Assembly (NCBI RefSeq): GCF_027622875.1
Contig: NZ_JAPZVP010000007.1
Span: forward strand, 62,001 to 126,000
Source: Glycomyces luteolus
Lineage (GTDB): Bacteria > Actinomycetota > Actinomycetes > Mycobacteriales > Micromonosporaceae
Direction of reading: 5' to 3'
DNA length: 64,000 bases
Shown here: positions 25,558 through 33,343 of the stretch, one piece after another
How the letters are laid out: the number at the start of each line of letters is the position of its first letter
How positions within the stretch are numbered: position 1 is the first letter of the stretch
Position numbers and translations under genes: made by a program
Notes under the pieces: generated by a model
Told to the model about the DNA's origin: nothing
Seen by the model: the letters and a program-made list of their open reading frames with translations, nothing else
The model's database searches: none

Positions 25558-25669
25558 CCTCGGCCTCGCTTCTGATTCAGGGAGCAGGGGACGTGGGAGA
25601 GCTTAGTCGGCAGGCCCCGGACCGCCCGAGGGCGCCCGGGAGCTGCCGGGTTCGATCGGCACAGCCCGA

Positions 25670-25694
25670 ATGTGTGACATGTGATATGGCACTG
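25670..25694 (+). repeat. Dispersed palindromic element, copy 9
   Basis: TGTGATATGGCACTG is an exact match to the half-site TGTGAYATGSCACTG, preceded by TGTGTGACA. It lies between msrB and the kinase gene, next to the msrB terminator. Confidence 0.7.
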
Positions 25695-25703
25695 CTCGGT
25701 CGG

Positions 25704-25729
25704 TTCGGGCCGATCGCGATCGGCCCGAA
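25704..25729. terminator. Perfect 26-bp palindrome after msrB
   Basis: TTCGGGCCGATCG and its exact complement form a 13-bp stem ending 5 nt from the msrB stop codon; terminator for msrB. Confidence 0.7.
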
Positions 25730-25733
25730 GCAC

Positions 25734-26144
25734 CTACTGCGCGTCGTCGGCCGGCTCCAGGGTCAGGCTGATCGAGTTGATGCAGAAGCGGGCGTCGTCG
25801 GGGTTGTCCCAGCCCTCGCCGTAGAACACGTGGCCCAGGTGCGAATCGCAGTTGGCGCAGCGCACCTCGGTGCGGCGCATGCCGAGGCTGTCGTCCTCCA
25901 GGAGCCGCACGCGGTCCCCGGCCATGGGCGTCCAGAAGGAGGGCCACCCGCAGCGGGAGTCGAACTTCGTGTCGGAGGCGAACAGCTCGGCGCCGCACGC
26001 GCGGCACCGGTAGACGCCCCGGCGCTTCTCATCGACGTACTCGCCAGTCCACGGCGCCTCGGTGCCGCCCTGGCGCAGCACCTTGTACTCGTCGCGGCTG
26101 AGCTGCTCGCGCCACTGCGCGTCGGTCTTGCGGTCCTCGGCCAT
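25734..26144 (-). CDS. msrB: Peptide-methionine (R)-S-oxide reductase MsrB
   Basis: 136 residues from ATG 26144. Minus-strand TACACT lies 6 nt before the ATG, suggesting a leaderless or very short leader. Family landmarks: YKVLRQGGTEAPWTGEY, zinc-binding CRACG and CANC pairs, CGWPSFW, HLGHVF and the catalytic Cys in RFCINSISL. It reduces methionine-R-sulfoxide in proteins using thioredoxin. Monocistronic. Confidence 0.95.
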   Translation of the reverse strand: MAEDRKTDAQWREQLSRDEYKVLRQGGTEAPWTGEYVDEKRRGVYRCRACGAELFASDTKFDSRCGWPSFWTPMAGDRVRLLEDDSLGMRRTEVRCANCDSHLGHVFYGEGWDNPDDARFCINSISLTLEPADDAQ

Positions 26145-26381
26145 GCTCCAAGTGTAGGAGCAGCGCGCGCCGTCTCGTCTCGCCCGGGCGGGGCGCACCC
26201 CGATCGGGGAGCGGGCCCAGGACCGCGCGCCACCTCCCGGCAGCGGGCATGTGTTGGATCGACGGGCCGACAGCGCAGCGAGCGGGCGGTCCGATCCGCG
26301 GGACCTGCTTACCACTGCCGTTGCGGCACGGAGGCGCCCGAGCCCGCGTCGCCCTCCCGGCGGGCCGCTAGGATCGTGCCC

Positions 26382-27407
26382 ATGCGGTACCTCCTTGGCG
26401 ACTACACCACTGAAGGCGGCCCGGGCCTCGTCGTGGCCGGCCCCGACGGACTCGGCGCGGCGGCGGCGGTGGTCAACCCGACGTGGGTCCACGTCGGCCC
26501 CGAAGCGGTCTACACCCTCACCCACACCGAGCCCGGCTTCGCCGCGGCCTGGCGCCTCGGAGAGGACTTCACCCTCGACCGGGCCGGCCAGGGACAGTCC
26601 ACCGGCGGCGACAACCCCTGCCACGGCACCGTCGACCCGAGCGGGCGCTGGCTGCTGGTCGCCAACTACGGCGACGGCGACGGGGGCGGCTCCGTCGCGG
26701 TCCTGCCGATCGGCGAGGACGGCACGCTGGGCGAGGCGACCGACGTCTTCAAGTTCTCGGGCTCGGGCCCCGACGCGGATCGCCAGACCGGGCCGCACGC
26801 GCACCAAGTGGTATGTCACATGGGACGCGTCCTGGCCGTCGATCTGGGCACGGACCGTATCCACGCGTTCGACCTCGGCGAGGACGGCAAGCTCGTCCCG
26901 GCGGCGACCACCGTGCTCGAGCCGGGCTTCGGGCCGCGGCACCTGGCCTTCCTCGGCGACCGCGCGATCGTGGTGGGGGAGTTGGCGAACGCCGTGGCCG
27001 TCGGGACCTTCGACGAGCGCGCGGCCACGTTCGCCTTCCGGGCCCCGGTCGCCCTGCCGGGCGGCGAGGTCGCGGACTTCGCGGCCCTGCCGGACATCGG
27101 CCTTGACGAGGAGACGCCCCGCCCGCTTCCGGCGGCCGTGGTCCCCGACCCCGAACGAGGCCTGGTGTACGTCACGGTGCGCGGCCCCGACCAGGTCGCC
27201 ACCGTCGATCCCGCCGACGGCTCGCTCGTGCGCTCGGTCCCGGTAGGCGGCGCCTGGCCCCGCGATGCCGTGCTCACCGCCGACGGCACGCTGCTGGTGG
27301 CCTGCCAGCACTCCGGCGCCGTCACCCGGGTCGACCCGACCGGTGCGGCCGAGCCCGTCACCGAGTGGTCCGTCCCCGGCGCCACCTGCGTGGCCCCGCT
27401 CACATAA
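26382..27407 (+). CDS. Lactonase-family beta-propeller (6-phosphogluconolactonase-like)
   Basis: 341 residues from ATG 26382. TAGGAT (26369-26374) lies exactly 7 nt upstream and no Shine-Dalgarno is present, so the mRNA is probably leaderless. Seven-bladed propeller landmarks: NPCHGTVDPSGRWLLVANYG, TGPHAHQVV, RVLAVDLGTDRIHAFDL, GFGPRHLAF and GAWPRDAVLTADGTLLVACQHSG. Members hydrolyse 6-phosphogluconolactone or bind other ligands. Palindromic element copy 10 lies at 26806-26827, encoding VVCHMG in the loop after the conserved PHAH. Confidence 0.88.
   Translation: MRYLLGDYTTEGGPGLVVAGPDGLGAAAAVVNPTWVHVGPEAVYTLTHTEPGFAAAWRLGEDFTLDRAGQGQSTGGDNPCHGTVDPSGRWLLVANYGDGDGGGSVAVLPIGEDGTLGEATDVFKFSGSGPDADRQTGPHAHQVVCHMGRVLAVDLGTDRIHAFDLGEDGKLVPAATTVLEPGFGPRHLAFLGDRAIVVGELANAVAVGTFDERAATFAFRAPVALPGGEVADFAALPDIGLDEETPRPLPAAVVPDPERGLVYVTVRGPDQVATVDPADGSLVRSVPVGGAWPRDAVLTADGTLLVACQHSGAVTRVDPTGAAEPVTEWSVPGATCVAPLT
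26806..26827 (-). repeat. Dispersed palindromic element, copy 10, inside lactonase gene
   Basis: Contains TGTCACATG; read on the minus strand TGTGACATACCACTT matches the half-site at 13 of 15. It encodes QVVCHMG using atypical GTA, TGT and GGA codons, in frame. Confidence 0.6.
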
Positions 27408-27421
27408 ATCGTTCCGACCAG

Positions 27422-27458
27422 GCAAATTTGCGCCGCCTGCAAAATTTCTTCATTTGCA
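27422..27458. promoter_or_regulatory. Candidate TetR operators, AT-rich inverted repeats
   Basis: GCAAATTTGC (27422-27431) is a perfect palindrome. TGCAAA and TTTGCA (27438-27458) form a second inverted repeat with a 9-nt gap. Both sit directly upstream of the TetR gene promoter in an AT-rich island, as expected for an autoregulated repressor. Confidence 0.5.
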
Positions 27459-27460
27459 TC

Positions 27461-27489
27461 TTGTGAACATGAGTAACCTCCACTAGGGT
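27461..27489 (+). promoter_or_regulatory. Leaderless promoter of tetR-mmpL
   Basis: TTGTGA (27461-27466), 17-nt spacer, TAGGGT (27484-27489), then 7 nt to ATG 27497. Confidence 0.65.
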
Positions 27490-27496
27490 TGCTCTC

Positions 27497-28114
27497 ATGG
27501 CCGACCAGACCGGACTCCGCGAACGCAAGAAGGCCGCCACCAAGGCGGCCCTCTCCGCAGCGACCTTCCGTCTCGCGGTCACCAAGAAGGGCCTCGGGAG
27601 CGTCACGGCCGACGAGATCGCCGCCGAGGCCGGCGTCTCGACCCGCACCTTCCACAACTACTTCCCCTCGAAGGAAGCCGCGCTCCTGCACGACTTCAAC
27701 GAGACCACGAACGCACTGCTCGCCGACCTGCGCGAACGGGCCAAGACCCAGCCGATCTGGGACGCGATCCGCGACGCCGGCATCGCCATGCACCTCGACG
27801 AGAAGTTCGACCTCGAGATGATGCGCTGCCGCGAGCAGCTCATCCACGACTCTCCCTCGCTCATCAAAGAGCAGTCGGGCCAGTTCATGGCCCTGTTCAC
27901 CGAAGCGATCGGGATCGTCGCAGAAGCCACCGGCACCGCCGTCACCGACCTCTACCCGCGTCTCGTGCTCGGCAGCGCCCTGGTCTGCATCAAGACCACC
28001 ACCGAGCACTGGCTCTCCGAGCCCGGCGAACGCACCCTCGCCGAGGCGATCACCGAGGGCTTCGCCGTCCTCGAACACGGCATCACCAAGCCGCCCTCCG
28101 CACCCGGGAACTGA
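27497..28114 (+). CDS. TetR-family regulator of the MMPL exporter
   Basis: 205 residues from ATG 27497, leaderless. The N-terminal helix-turn-helix reads LRERKKAATKAALSAATFRLAV ... VTADEIAAEAGVSTRTFHNYFPSKEAALL, standard TetR. The C-terminal helical domain is ligand-binding. It is followed 181 bp later by the MMPL exporter on the same strand, so it most likely represses itself and the exporter, releasing on binding a transported compound. Confidence 0.9.
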   Translation: MADQTGLRERKKAATKAALSAATFRLAVTKKGLGSVTADEIAAEAGVSTRTFHNYFPSKEAALLHDFNETTNALLADLRERAKTQPIWDAIRDAGIAMHLDEKFDLEMMRCREQLIHDSPSLIKEQSGQFMALFTEAIGIVAEATGTAVTDLYPRLVLGSALVCIKTTTEHWLSEPGERTLAEAITEGFAVLEHGITKPPSAPGN

Positions 28115-28206
28115 AACCGCCCGGGTCAGAGACGACAACTGAAGAGAAGGCACTACCAGGAAACCCCACCGCCGACGACCTCGTCGGCGAACACCACCCG
28201 AGCCGA

Positions 28207-28267
28207 CCGGCTCCGCCGCCGCACACCCACTGCCGTCCTTGCGACGCAGCGCGGACGGCGGAGCCGG
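28207..28267 (+). other. Long-loop stem upstream of mmpL
   Basis: CCGGCTCCGCCG (28207-28218) pairs perfectly with 28256-28267 across 37 nt. It ends 14 nt before the AAGGAG of the exporter gene, so it may influence translation or readthrough from tetR. The rest of 28115-28295 shows nothing clear. Confidence 0.45.
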
Positions 28268-28295
28268 AAGGCGAACCCTGTAAGGAGCACCCAGC

Positions 28296-30539
28296 GTGGC
28301 CACCTTCCTCTACCGTCTCGGCAGAGGGTCCTTCAGACTGCGATGGCTCGTCCTCGTCGTCTGGGTCCTCATCGTCGGCGGCGTCGGCGCCGCGGCGGCG
28401 ACCATGCAGCAGGAGACGAACCCCGAGTTCGTCCTCCCCGGCACCGAATCCCAGGAGGCCTTCGACCTCCTCGAAGAACGCTTCCCCGAGGCGAGCGCGG
28501 ACGGCGGCAGCGCCCAGATCGTGTTCGAATCCGAGACCGGCGAACCGCTCACCTCCGAGGCCAACAAGGCCGCCATCGAGGACCTCGCGGCCGTCATGCA
28601 GGACTCGCCGCAGATCGCCGCGGTCACCAGCCCGTTCGCGACCGACGAAGCCGGCAACCCGATCGGCATGATCTCCGCCGACGGCCAGAACATCGCCGTC
28701 ATGCAGGTCACCTACGCCGAACCCTCCATGGAGCTCGACGAGGCCACCGTGGACTACCTCCAAGAGGCCGTAGCCGACACTGAAGACGCCGGCGTGCGCG
28801 TCGAGGTCGGCGGCGACGTCCTCCAGGCGATGCCCGAGACCGGCGCCACCGAGCTCATCGGCATCGGCGTCGCCCTGGTCGTCCTCGTCATCACCTTCGG
28901 CGCCCTCCTCGCGGCGGGCCTGCCGATCATCACCGCCGTCCTCGGCGTCATGCTCACCACCGCCGGCATCCTCGCCGCGACCTCCTTCATGAACGTCAGC
29001 GAATCCACCGGCACGCTGGCCTCCATGATCGGCCTCGCCGTCGGCATCGACTACGCGCTGTTCATCCTCTCGCGCTACCGCGGCGAACTCGCCAAGGACG
29101 GCCGCGTCGAAGACAAGCGCGCCCGCGCCGAGGCCATGGGCCGCGCCGTCGGCACCGCCGGCTCCGCCGTGTTCTTCGCCGGCCTCACCGTCGTGATCGC
29201 GCTCCTGGGCCTGTCGGTCGTGAACATCCCGTTCCTGACCGAGATGGCCGTGGCCGCCGCCGTCACCGTCGTCATCGCCGTGCTCATCGCCGTCACCCTG
29301 CTCCCGGCCTTCGCCGGATTCGCCGGGAAGCGGATCTTCACCAGGCGGCAGCGCCGCCGCATCGCCGAGGGCCTCCACGACTCCAAGCCCAACGGCGGCA
29401 AGCGCTGGGCCGGGTTCGTCACCCGACACCCGATCCTGGTCGCCCTGGTCGGCATCGTCGGCCTCGGCACGCTCGCCTACCCGGCGCTCGACCTCGAACT
29501 GGGCCTGCCCGACGCCGGCTCGTCCAGCGAGGACACCACCCAGCGCCAGGCGTACGACCTCATCAGCGAGGGCTTCGGCGAAGGCTTCAACGGCCAGCTC
29601 CTCATCGTGGGCGACCTCGAAGACGGCGTCGACGCCATGACGGCCGCGCAGAGCATCACGGACGAGCTGAACGGCATCGACGGCATCGCCGTCGTCGGCC
29701 AGGCGATGCCGAACGCCGACATGGACACCGTCATGGTCTCCCTCATCCCGGAGACCGGCCCGTCCGACCACGCCACCAACGAGCTCGTGCACGAGATCCG
29801 CGGCGTCCTCGCCGACGACGCCGACGCCGACTGGTCCGTCACCGGCGCCACCGCGCTGAACATCGACATCTCGGACAACCTCAACGACGCGCTGCTGCCG
29901 TACATGCTCATCGTCGTCAGCCTCGCCGCGCTCATCCTGCTGCTGGTCTTCCGCTCGCTCCTCGTGCCGATCATGGCCACGCTCGGCTTCATGCTCAGCG
30001 TGTTCGCCGCACTCGGCGCGCTCGTCGCGGTCTTCCAGTGGGGCTGGATGTCGGAGCTGTTCAACGTCGACCAGCCCGGCCCGATCATGTCGATGATGCC
30101 GATCCTCATGATCGGCCTCGTCTTCGGCCTCGCCATGGACTACCAGATCTTCCTGGTCACCCGTGTCCGCGAAGCCTACGTGCACGGCGCGAATCCGAAG
30201 CAGGCCATCGTGGAGGGCTACGGCCACTCCTCGCGGGTCGTGGTCGCCGCCGCGCTCATCATGATCAGCGTCTTCGCGGCGTTCATCTTCAGCGGCGAAG
30301 CGCTCATCGCCTCGATGGGCTTCGCCCTCGCGGCCGCGGTCATCTTCGACGCCTTCGTGGTCCGCATGGCGATCATCCCCGCGATCATGGCCCTCATCGG
30401 CCGCGGCTCGTGGTGGATCCCCAAGTGGCTCAACCGGATCCTGCCGAACGTGGACGTCGAAGGCGAAAAGCTCCAAGAGCACCTCGCCAAGGACGCCCCG
30501 CACGAAGCCGAGCGCGAGCTCGTCGGAGCGTCCAAGTAG
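28296..30539 (+). CDS. MMPL-family RND transporter
   Basis: 747 residues from GTG 28296; AAGGAG about 8 nt upstream. Two repeats of one transmembrane helix, a large extracytoplasmic domain and a five-helix bundle. First half: YRLGRGSFRLRWLVLVVWVL and GLAVGIDYALFILSRYRGEL; second half: MIGLVFGLAMDYQIFLVTRVREAY, each with the Asp-Tyr pair for proton coupling. Actinobacterial MMPL proteins export lipids, siderophores or drugs by proton motive force. Control by the upstream TetR suggests an efflux role. Confidence 0.93.
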   Translation: MATFLYRLGRGSFRLRWLVLVVWVLIVGGVGAAAATMQQETNPEFVLPGTESQEAFDLLEERFPEASADGGSAQIVFESETGEPLTSEANKAAIEDLAAVMQDSPQIAAVTSPFATDEAGNPIGMISADGQNIAVMQVTYAEPSMELDEATVDYLQEAVADTEDAGVRVEVGGDVLQAMPETGATELIGIGVALVVLVITFGALLAAGLPIITAVLGVMLTTAGILAATSFMNVSESTGTLASMIGLAVGIDYALFILSRYRGELAKDGRVEDKRARAEAMGRAVGTAGSAVFFAGLTVVIALLGLSVVNIPFLTEMAVAAAVTVVIAVLIAVTLLPAFAGFAGKRIFTRRQRRRIAEGLHDSKPNGGKRWAGFVTRHPILVALVGIVGLGTLAYPALDLELGLPDAGSSSEDTTQRQAYDLISEGFGEGFNGQLLIVGDLEDGVDAMTAAQSITDELNGIDGIAVVGQAMPNADMDTVMVSLIPETGPSDHATNELVHEIRGVLADDADADWSVTGATALNIDISDNLNDALLPYMLIVVSLAALILLLVFRSLLVPIMATLGFMLSVFAALGALVAVFQWGWMSELFNVDQPGPIMSMMPILMIGLVFGLAMDYQIFLVTRVREAYVHGANPKQAIVEGYGHSSRVVVAAALIMISVFAAFIFSGEALIASMGFALAAAVIFDAFVVRMAIIPAIMALIGRGSWWIPKWLNRILPNVDVEGEKLQEHLAKDAPHEAERELVGASK

Positions 30540-30550
30540 CCGATGCCTGA

Positions 30551-30582
30551 AGGGGACCGGGCCCGCCCCGGCCCGGTCCCCT
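30551..30582 (+). terminator. Stem-loop after mmpL
   Basis: AGGGGACCGGGCC and its perfect complement form a 13-bp stem with a CGCCCC loop, 12 nt after the exporter stop codon. Confidence 0.75.
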
Positions 30583-30610
30583 CCGGCAATCGGCGAACGG
30601 GGGACCCTTC

Positions 30611-31306
30611 ATGGTCTTCTTCTGGGCGATGCTCATCCTCATCGGCATGGTGGTCGCGGACTTCTTCGTCCCGATGCTTCCGAGCGCGACGCTCGTGACC
30701 GCCGCCGCCGGACTCGTCTTCGGCAACCCGATCCTCATCGGAGTGCTGCTCGTCGGCGCCGCCGTCGCCTCCTGGCTCGGCGAATTCCTCGGCTACCGGC
30801 TCTTCCGATCGCTGCGAACGGGACTCGCCCGCCGCAGCCCGCGCGCGGTGCGCGGCCTCGTGACCGGCACCGTCGCCAAACTCGAAACCCTCCTGCAGCG
30901 CACCATCAGCGACCACCCGTACCGGACGACGATGGTCGCCCGGTTCCTGCCCGCCGGACGCACCGCGCTGGCGTGGGCGGCGGCCGGCACCGCCAAGCCC
31001 CCGTACGCGCGCATGGCCGCCCTCGGCGGGGCCCTGTGGGCGGTGTACTCGGTGAGCCTCGGCCTCACGATCGCGTGGATCGCCGGGCCAGGACTGCAGT
31101 CCCTCATCGGATCCGTCGTCACCATGGCGGCCGTAGGCCTGTTCCTCGGCTGGCTGGCCCGCCGCTGGCAGCGGACCCACCCCGACCTGCCCGGCAGCGT
31201 CCCCGACGCCGCAGTCCTCCCGATCGCGGCCGCACCCGACACCGCGCTCCCCGTACCCCGCGACACTCCGGACGACGCGAGCGGCACGACCGCCCGCGCT
31301 GCCTGA
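30611..31306 (+). CDS. DedA/VTT-domain membrane protein
   Basis: 231 residues from ATG 30611 with GGGGGA about 7 nt upstream. The DedA/SNARE-associated pattern is visible: FFVPMLPSATLVTAAAGLVFGNP, a re-entrant GEFLGYRLFRSL, then TTMVARFLPAGRTALAWAAG with the conserved R-F-x-P-x-x-R and a C-terminal helix pair. DedA proteins flip undecaprenyl phosphate or phospholipids. The last 40 residues (DAAVLPIAAAPDTALP) are a disordered tail. A palindromic element begins 5 nt after the stop. Confidence 0.85.
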   Translation: MVFFWAMLILIGMVVADFFVPMLPSATLVTAAAGLVFGNPILIGVLLVGAAVASWLGEFLGYRLFRSLRTGLARRSPRAVRGLVTGTVAKLETLLQRTISDHPYRTTMVARFLPAGRTALAWAAAGTAKPPYARMAALGGALWAVYSVSLGLTIAWIAGPGLQSLIGSVVTMAAVGLFLGWLARRWQRTHPDLPGSVPDAAVLPIAAAPDTALPVPRDTPDDASGTTARAA

Positions 31307-31310
31307 ACCG

Positions 31311-31344
31311 CCCAGTGCCATGCCACATGTGACATGGCACTGGG
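31311..31344. repeat. Dispersed palindromic element, copy 11, near-perfect 34-bp palindrome
   Basis: The best copy. Both 17-nt arms read CCCAGTGCCATG(C/T)CACA and pair at 16 of 17 positions; each arm contains the half-site. It starts 5 nt after the DedA stop codon, so it could also act as its terminator. Confidence 0.8.
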
Positions 31345-31425
31345 CCCATCCCGGGCCCGGCAAGCCGCTCCACACGCCCACCGGCCGCGAAACCGCCGCT
31401 CCGGCACCGGCCCCACCGGGACCCC

Positions 31426-31454
31426 TTGCCGTATCCGGACGGCATTGATAGCGT
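31426..31454 (+). promoter_or_regulatory. Leaderless promoter of DUF2264 gene
   Basis: TTGCCG (31426-31431), 17-nt spacer, TAGCGT (31449-31454), then 8 nt to GTG 31463. Confidence 0.6.
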
Positions 31455-31462
31455 CTGCCAGC

Positions 31463-33172
31463 GTGACTTCACCGCAGCGCATCTTCGGACCGCTTGACCA
31501 CAGCCGCACCGGGTGGGCCTCGGCCGCGCTCGCGATCGGGAAGCCCGCCGCCGACCTGGCGGTCCAGGGCCCCGAGGCCATGCCGGTCACCATGTCCAAC
31601 CACACGCACGTCGAGAACTGGTTCGAGCTGCTGACCCGGCCCCTGTGGGGCCTGGCCGCCGCCAAGGACACCGTCCCCGCCGACCTGTGGGCCGGCATCG
31701 CCACCGCCCTCGCGCGGGCCCTCGACCCCGCCGATCCGTGGTATGTGGGCGACGTCCAGAACGGCGGGCAGCGCGTCGTCGAGTCCGCCGCCGTCGGCTG
31801 GACCTTCGCCCTCGCTCCCGAGAAGCTCTGGGAGCCCTTGGACGCCAAGGCGAAGGACAACGTCGCCGCCTGGCTGACCGCCGCTTACACAGCGCCGGTG
31901 GCCGACACCAACTGGCACTACTTCCCGGTCTTCGTCGGTCACGGGCTCAGGCGTCTCGGCATCGAGCACGACCGGGCCGTGACCACCGGCCACCTCGACC
32001 GCATGGGGGAGTTCGCCCTCGGCACCTCGGTCTTCGAGGACGGTCCCGGCGGGCGCGTGGACTACTACAACCCGTTCGCGTTCCACACCTACGCGCTGCT
32101 GCACTACAAGCTCTGCGGCGACGACCGGTTCGTGGCCAACGCCGCCGCGTTCGCCCGCAAGTTCCGCTCCTGGTTCGCCGCCGACGGCGCCGCCGTCCCC
32201 TACGGGCGCAGCCTCGGCTACCGGTTCGCGCAGGGCTCCATGTGGAGCGCTCTGGCGGCCGCCGACGTGGAGGCGGTGCCGTGGGCCGAGGCCGCGGGGT
32301 TCGCGCGCCGCCATCTCGACTGGTGGTGGCAGCGCCCGATCCTCGACCCCGAAGGGCGCCTCACCGTCGGCTACGCCTACCCCAACGACGCGGTGGTGGA
32401 GCAGTACCTGACGGCCGGTTCGCCGTGGTGGGCCACGAAGATCTTCACTGGACTCCTCGCTCCGGCCGACCATCCCTTCTGGACCGCTGACGCGGCGGTG
32501 CCGGAGCCGGTCGTGGAGCCGCACAAGGCGGCTCGCGCGGTCCACGTGCGTGACCGGGGCGGCCACGTGACGCGCCTGAACGGGCAGGCCTGGCACCCGT
32601 GGGCCCGCGGGGGTCAGGAGGCCTACAGCAAGTTCGCGTACTCGACGCTGGCGGGCTTCTCGCACTCGACGCCCGGTCCGGGCCTGGAGTTCGCGGTGCC
32701 GGACGGGGCGCTGATGCTCTCCGAGGACGGGCGCCACTGGCGCGGCCGCGAGGACTCCGACGAAGGCACGATCGACGCGAACGGCGTACTCACGATCGCT
32801 TGGCAGCCTTGGGAGGACGTCACGGTGACGACCTCCCTCGAAGCGGCCGTCGACGGCTGGCACGCGCGGGTCCACGTGATCGAGACCGAGCGGACCCTCC
32901 ACACCGGGGAGGGCGGCTGGTGCGTACCTCGGCCCGGGCACATCGCCGAAGTCGACGAGACGAAAGCCGTAGTGGTCAGCCAGGGGATCCGCTCGGAGAT
33001 CATCGACGGCGTCAGTGCGCATCAAAGCGGCGGCAGGCAGGCGGCGCTCATCGAACCGATGAACGGCACCCACCTGTACTGGCCCAGCACCGTCCTACCG
33101 GTGCTCAGGGGCGTCCTTGAACCAGGCAAACACGTCCTGAAATCTCTGATATATATCGGCACCGAGGTTTAA
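31463..33172 (+). CDS. DUF2264-family protein, probable carbohydrate-active
   Basis: 569 residues from GTG 31463, chosen by its promoter geometry. The N-terminal (alpha/alpha)-barrel-like region contains NHTHVENWFELLTRPLWGLAA, DPWYVGDVQNGGQRVVESAAVGW, NWHYFPVFVGHGLRRLG, GGRVDYYNPFAFHTYALLHY and YGRSLGYRFAQGSMW, which are hallmarks of DUF2264. The C-terminal part is beta-rich, resembling polysaccharide-lyase sandwich domains. DUF2264 proteins occur in polysaccharide utilisation loci, but no activity can be asserted. No signal peptide: likely cytosolic. The 3' end (33147-33157) has the AT-only run TGATATATATCG with ATA and TAT codons. Confidence 0.8.
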   Translation: MTSPQRIFGPLDHSRTGWASAALAIGKPAADLAVQGPEAMPVTMSNHTHVENWFELLTRPLWGLAAAKDTVPADLWAGIATALARALDPADPWYVGDVQNGGQRVVESAAVGWTFALAPEKLWEPLDAKAKDNVAAWLTAAYTAPVADTNWHYFPVFVGHGLRRLGIEHDRAVTTGHLDRMGEFALGTSVFEDGPGGRVDYYNPFAFHTYALLHYKLCGDDRFVANAAAFARKFRSWFAADGAAVPYGRSLGYRFAQGSMWSALAAADVEAVPWAEAAGFARRHLDWWWQRPILDPEGRLTVGYAYPNDAVVEQYLTAGSPWWATKIFTGLLAPADHPFWTADAAVPEPVVEPHKAARAVHVRDRGGHVTRLNGQAWHPWARGGQEAYSKFAYSTLAGFSHSTPGPGLEFAVPDGALMLSEDGRHWRGREDSDEGTIDANGVLTIAWQPWEDVTVTTSLEAAVDGWHARVHVIETERTLHTGEGGWCVPRPGHIAEVDETKAVVVSQGIRSEIIDGVSAHQSGGRQAALIEPMNGTHLYWPSTVLPVLRGVLEPGKHVLKSLIYIGTEV

Positions 33173-33178
33173 AACCTC
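33164..33178 (+). other. GAGGTTT-A-AAACCTC palindrome over the stop codon
   Basis: A perfect 7-bp inverted repeat around a central A overlaps the TAA stop of the DUF2264 gene. Its function is unclear. Confidence 0.4.
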
Positions 33179-33211
33179 CTCTTAATAAACAGACAAAAAA
33201 CACTGAATCGT

Positions 33212-33228
33212 GCGCGGCTTCGCCGCGC
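33212..33228 (+). terminator. Stem with stable UUCG-type loop after DUF2264 gene
   Basis: GCGCGGC-TTC-GCCGCGC: 7-bp stem whose top reads C(TTCG)-type, preceded by an A-rich stretch. It probably terminates the DUF2264 transcript before the sigma-factor promoter. Confidence 0.65.
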
Positions 33229-33275
33229 TCTCACCAAAAGAACGACTGCGAGCCCGGTCACGATCGCGATTCGGG

Positions 33276-33301
33276 TGTCACAAACGGCGGCCCTGTTCGG
33301 C
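33276..33301 (+). promoter_or_regulatory. ECF41-type autoregulated promoter
   Basis: TGTCACA (33276-33282), 15-nt spacer, CGGC (33298-33301). TGTCACA is, to my knowledge, the -35 element recognised by ECF41 sigma factors, normally followed by CGTC. It lies about 60 bp before the ECF41 gene, consistent with autoregulation. Confidence 0.6.
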
Positions 33302-33343
33302 TCTTGGAATGCAACTGGCCGAGAACCCTTGAGGAGGGCCGCC

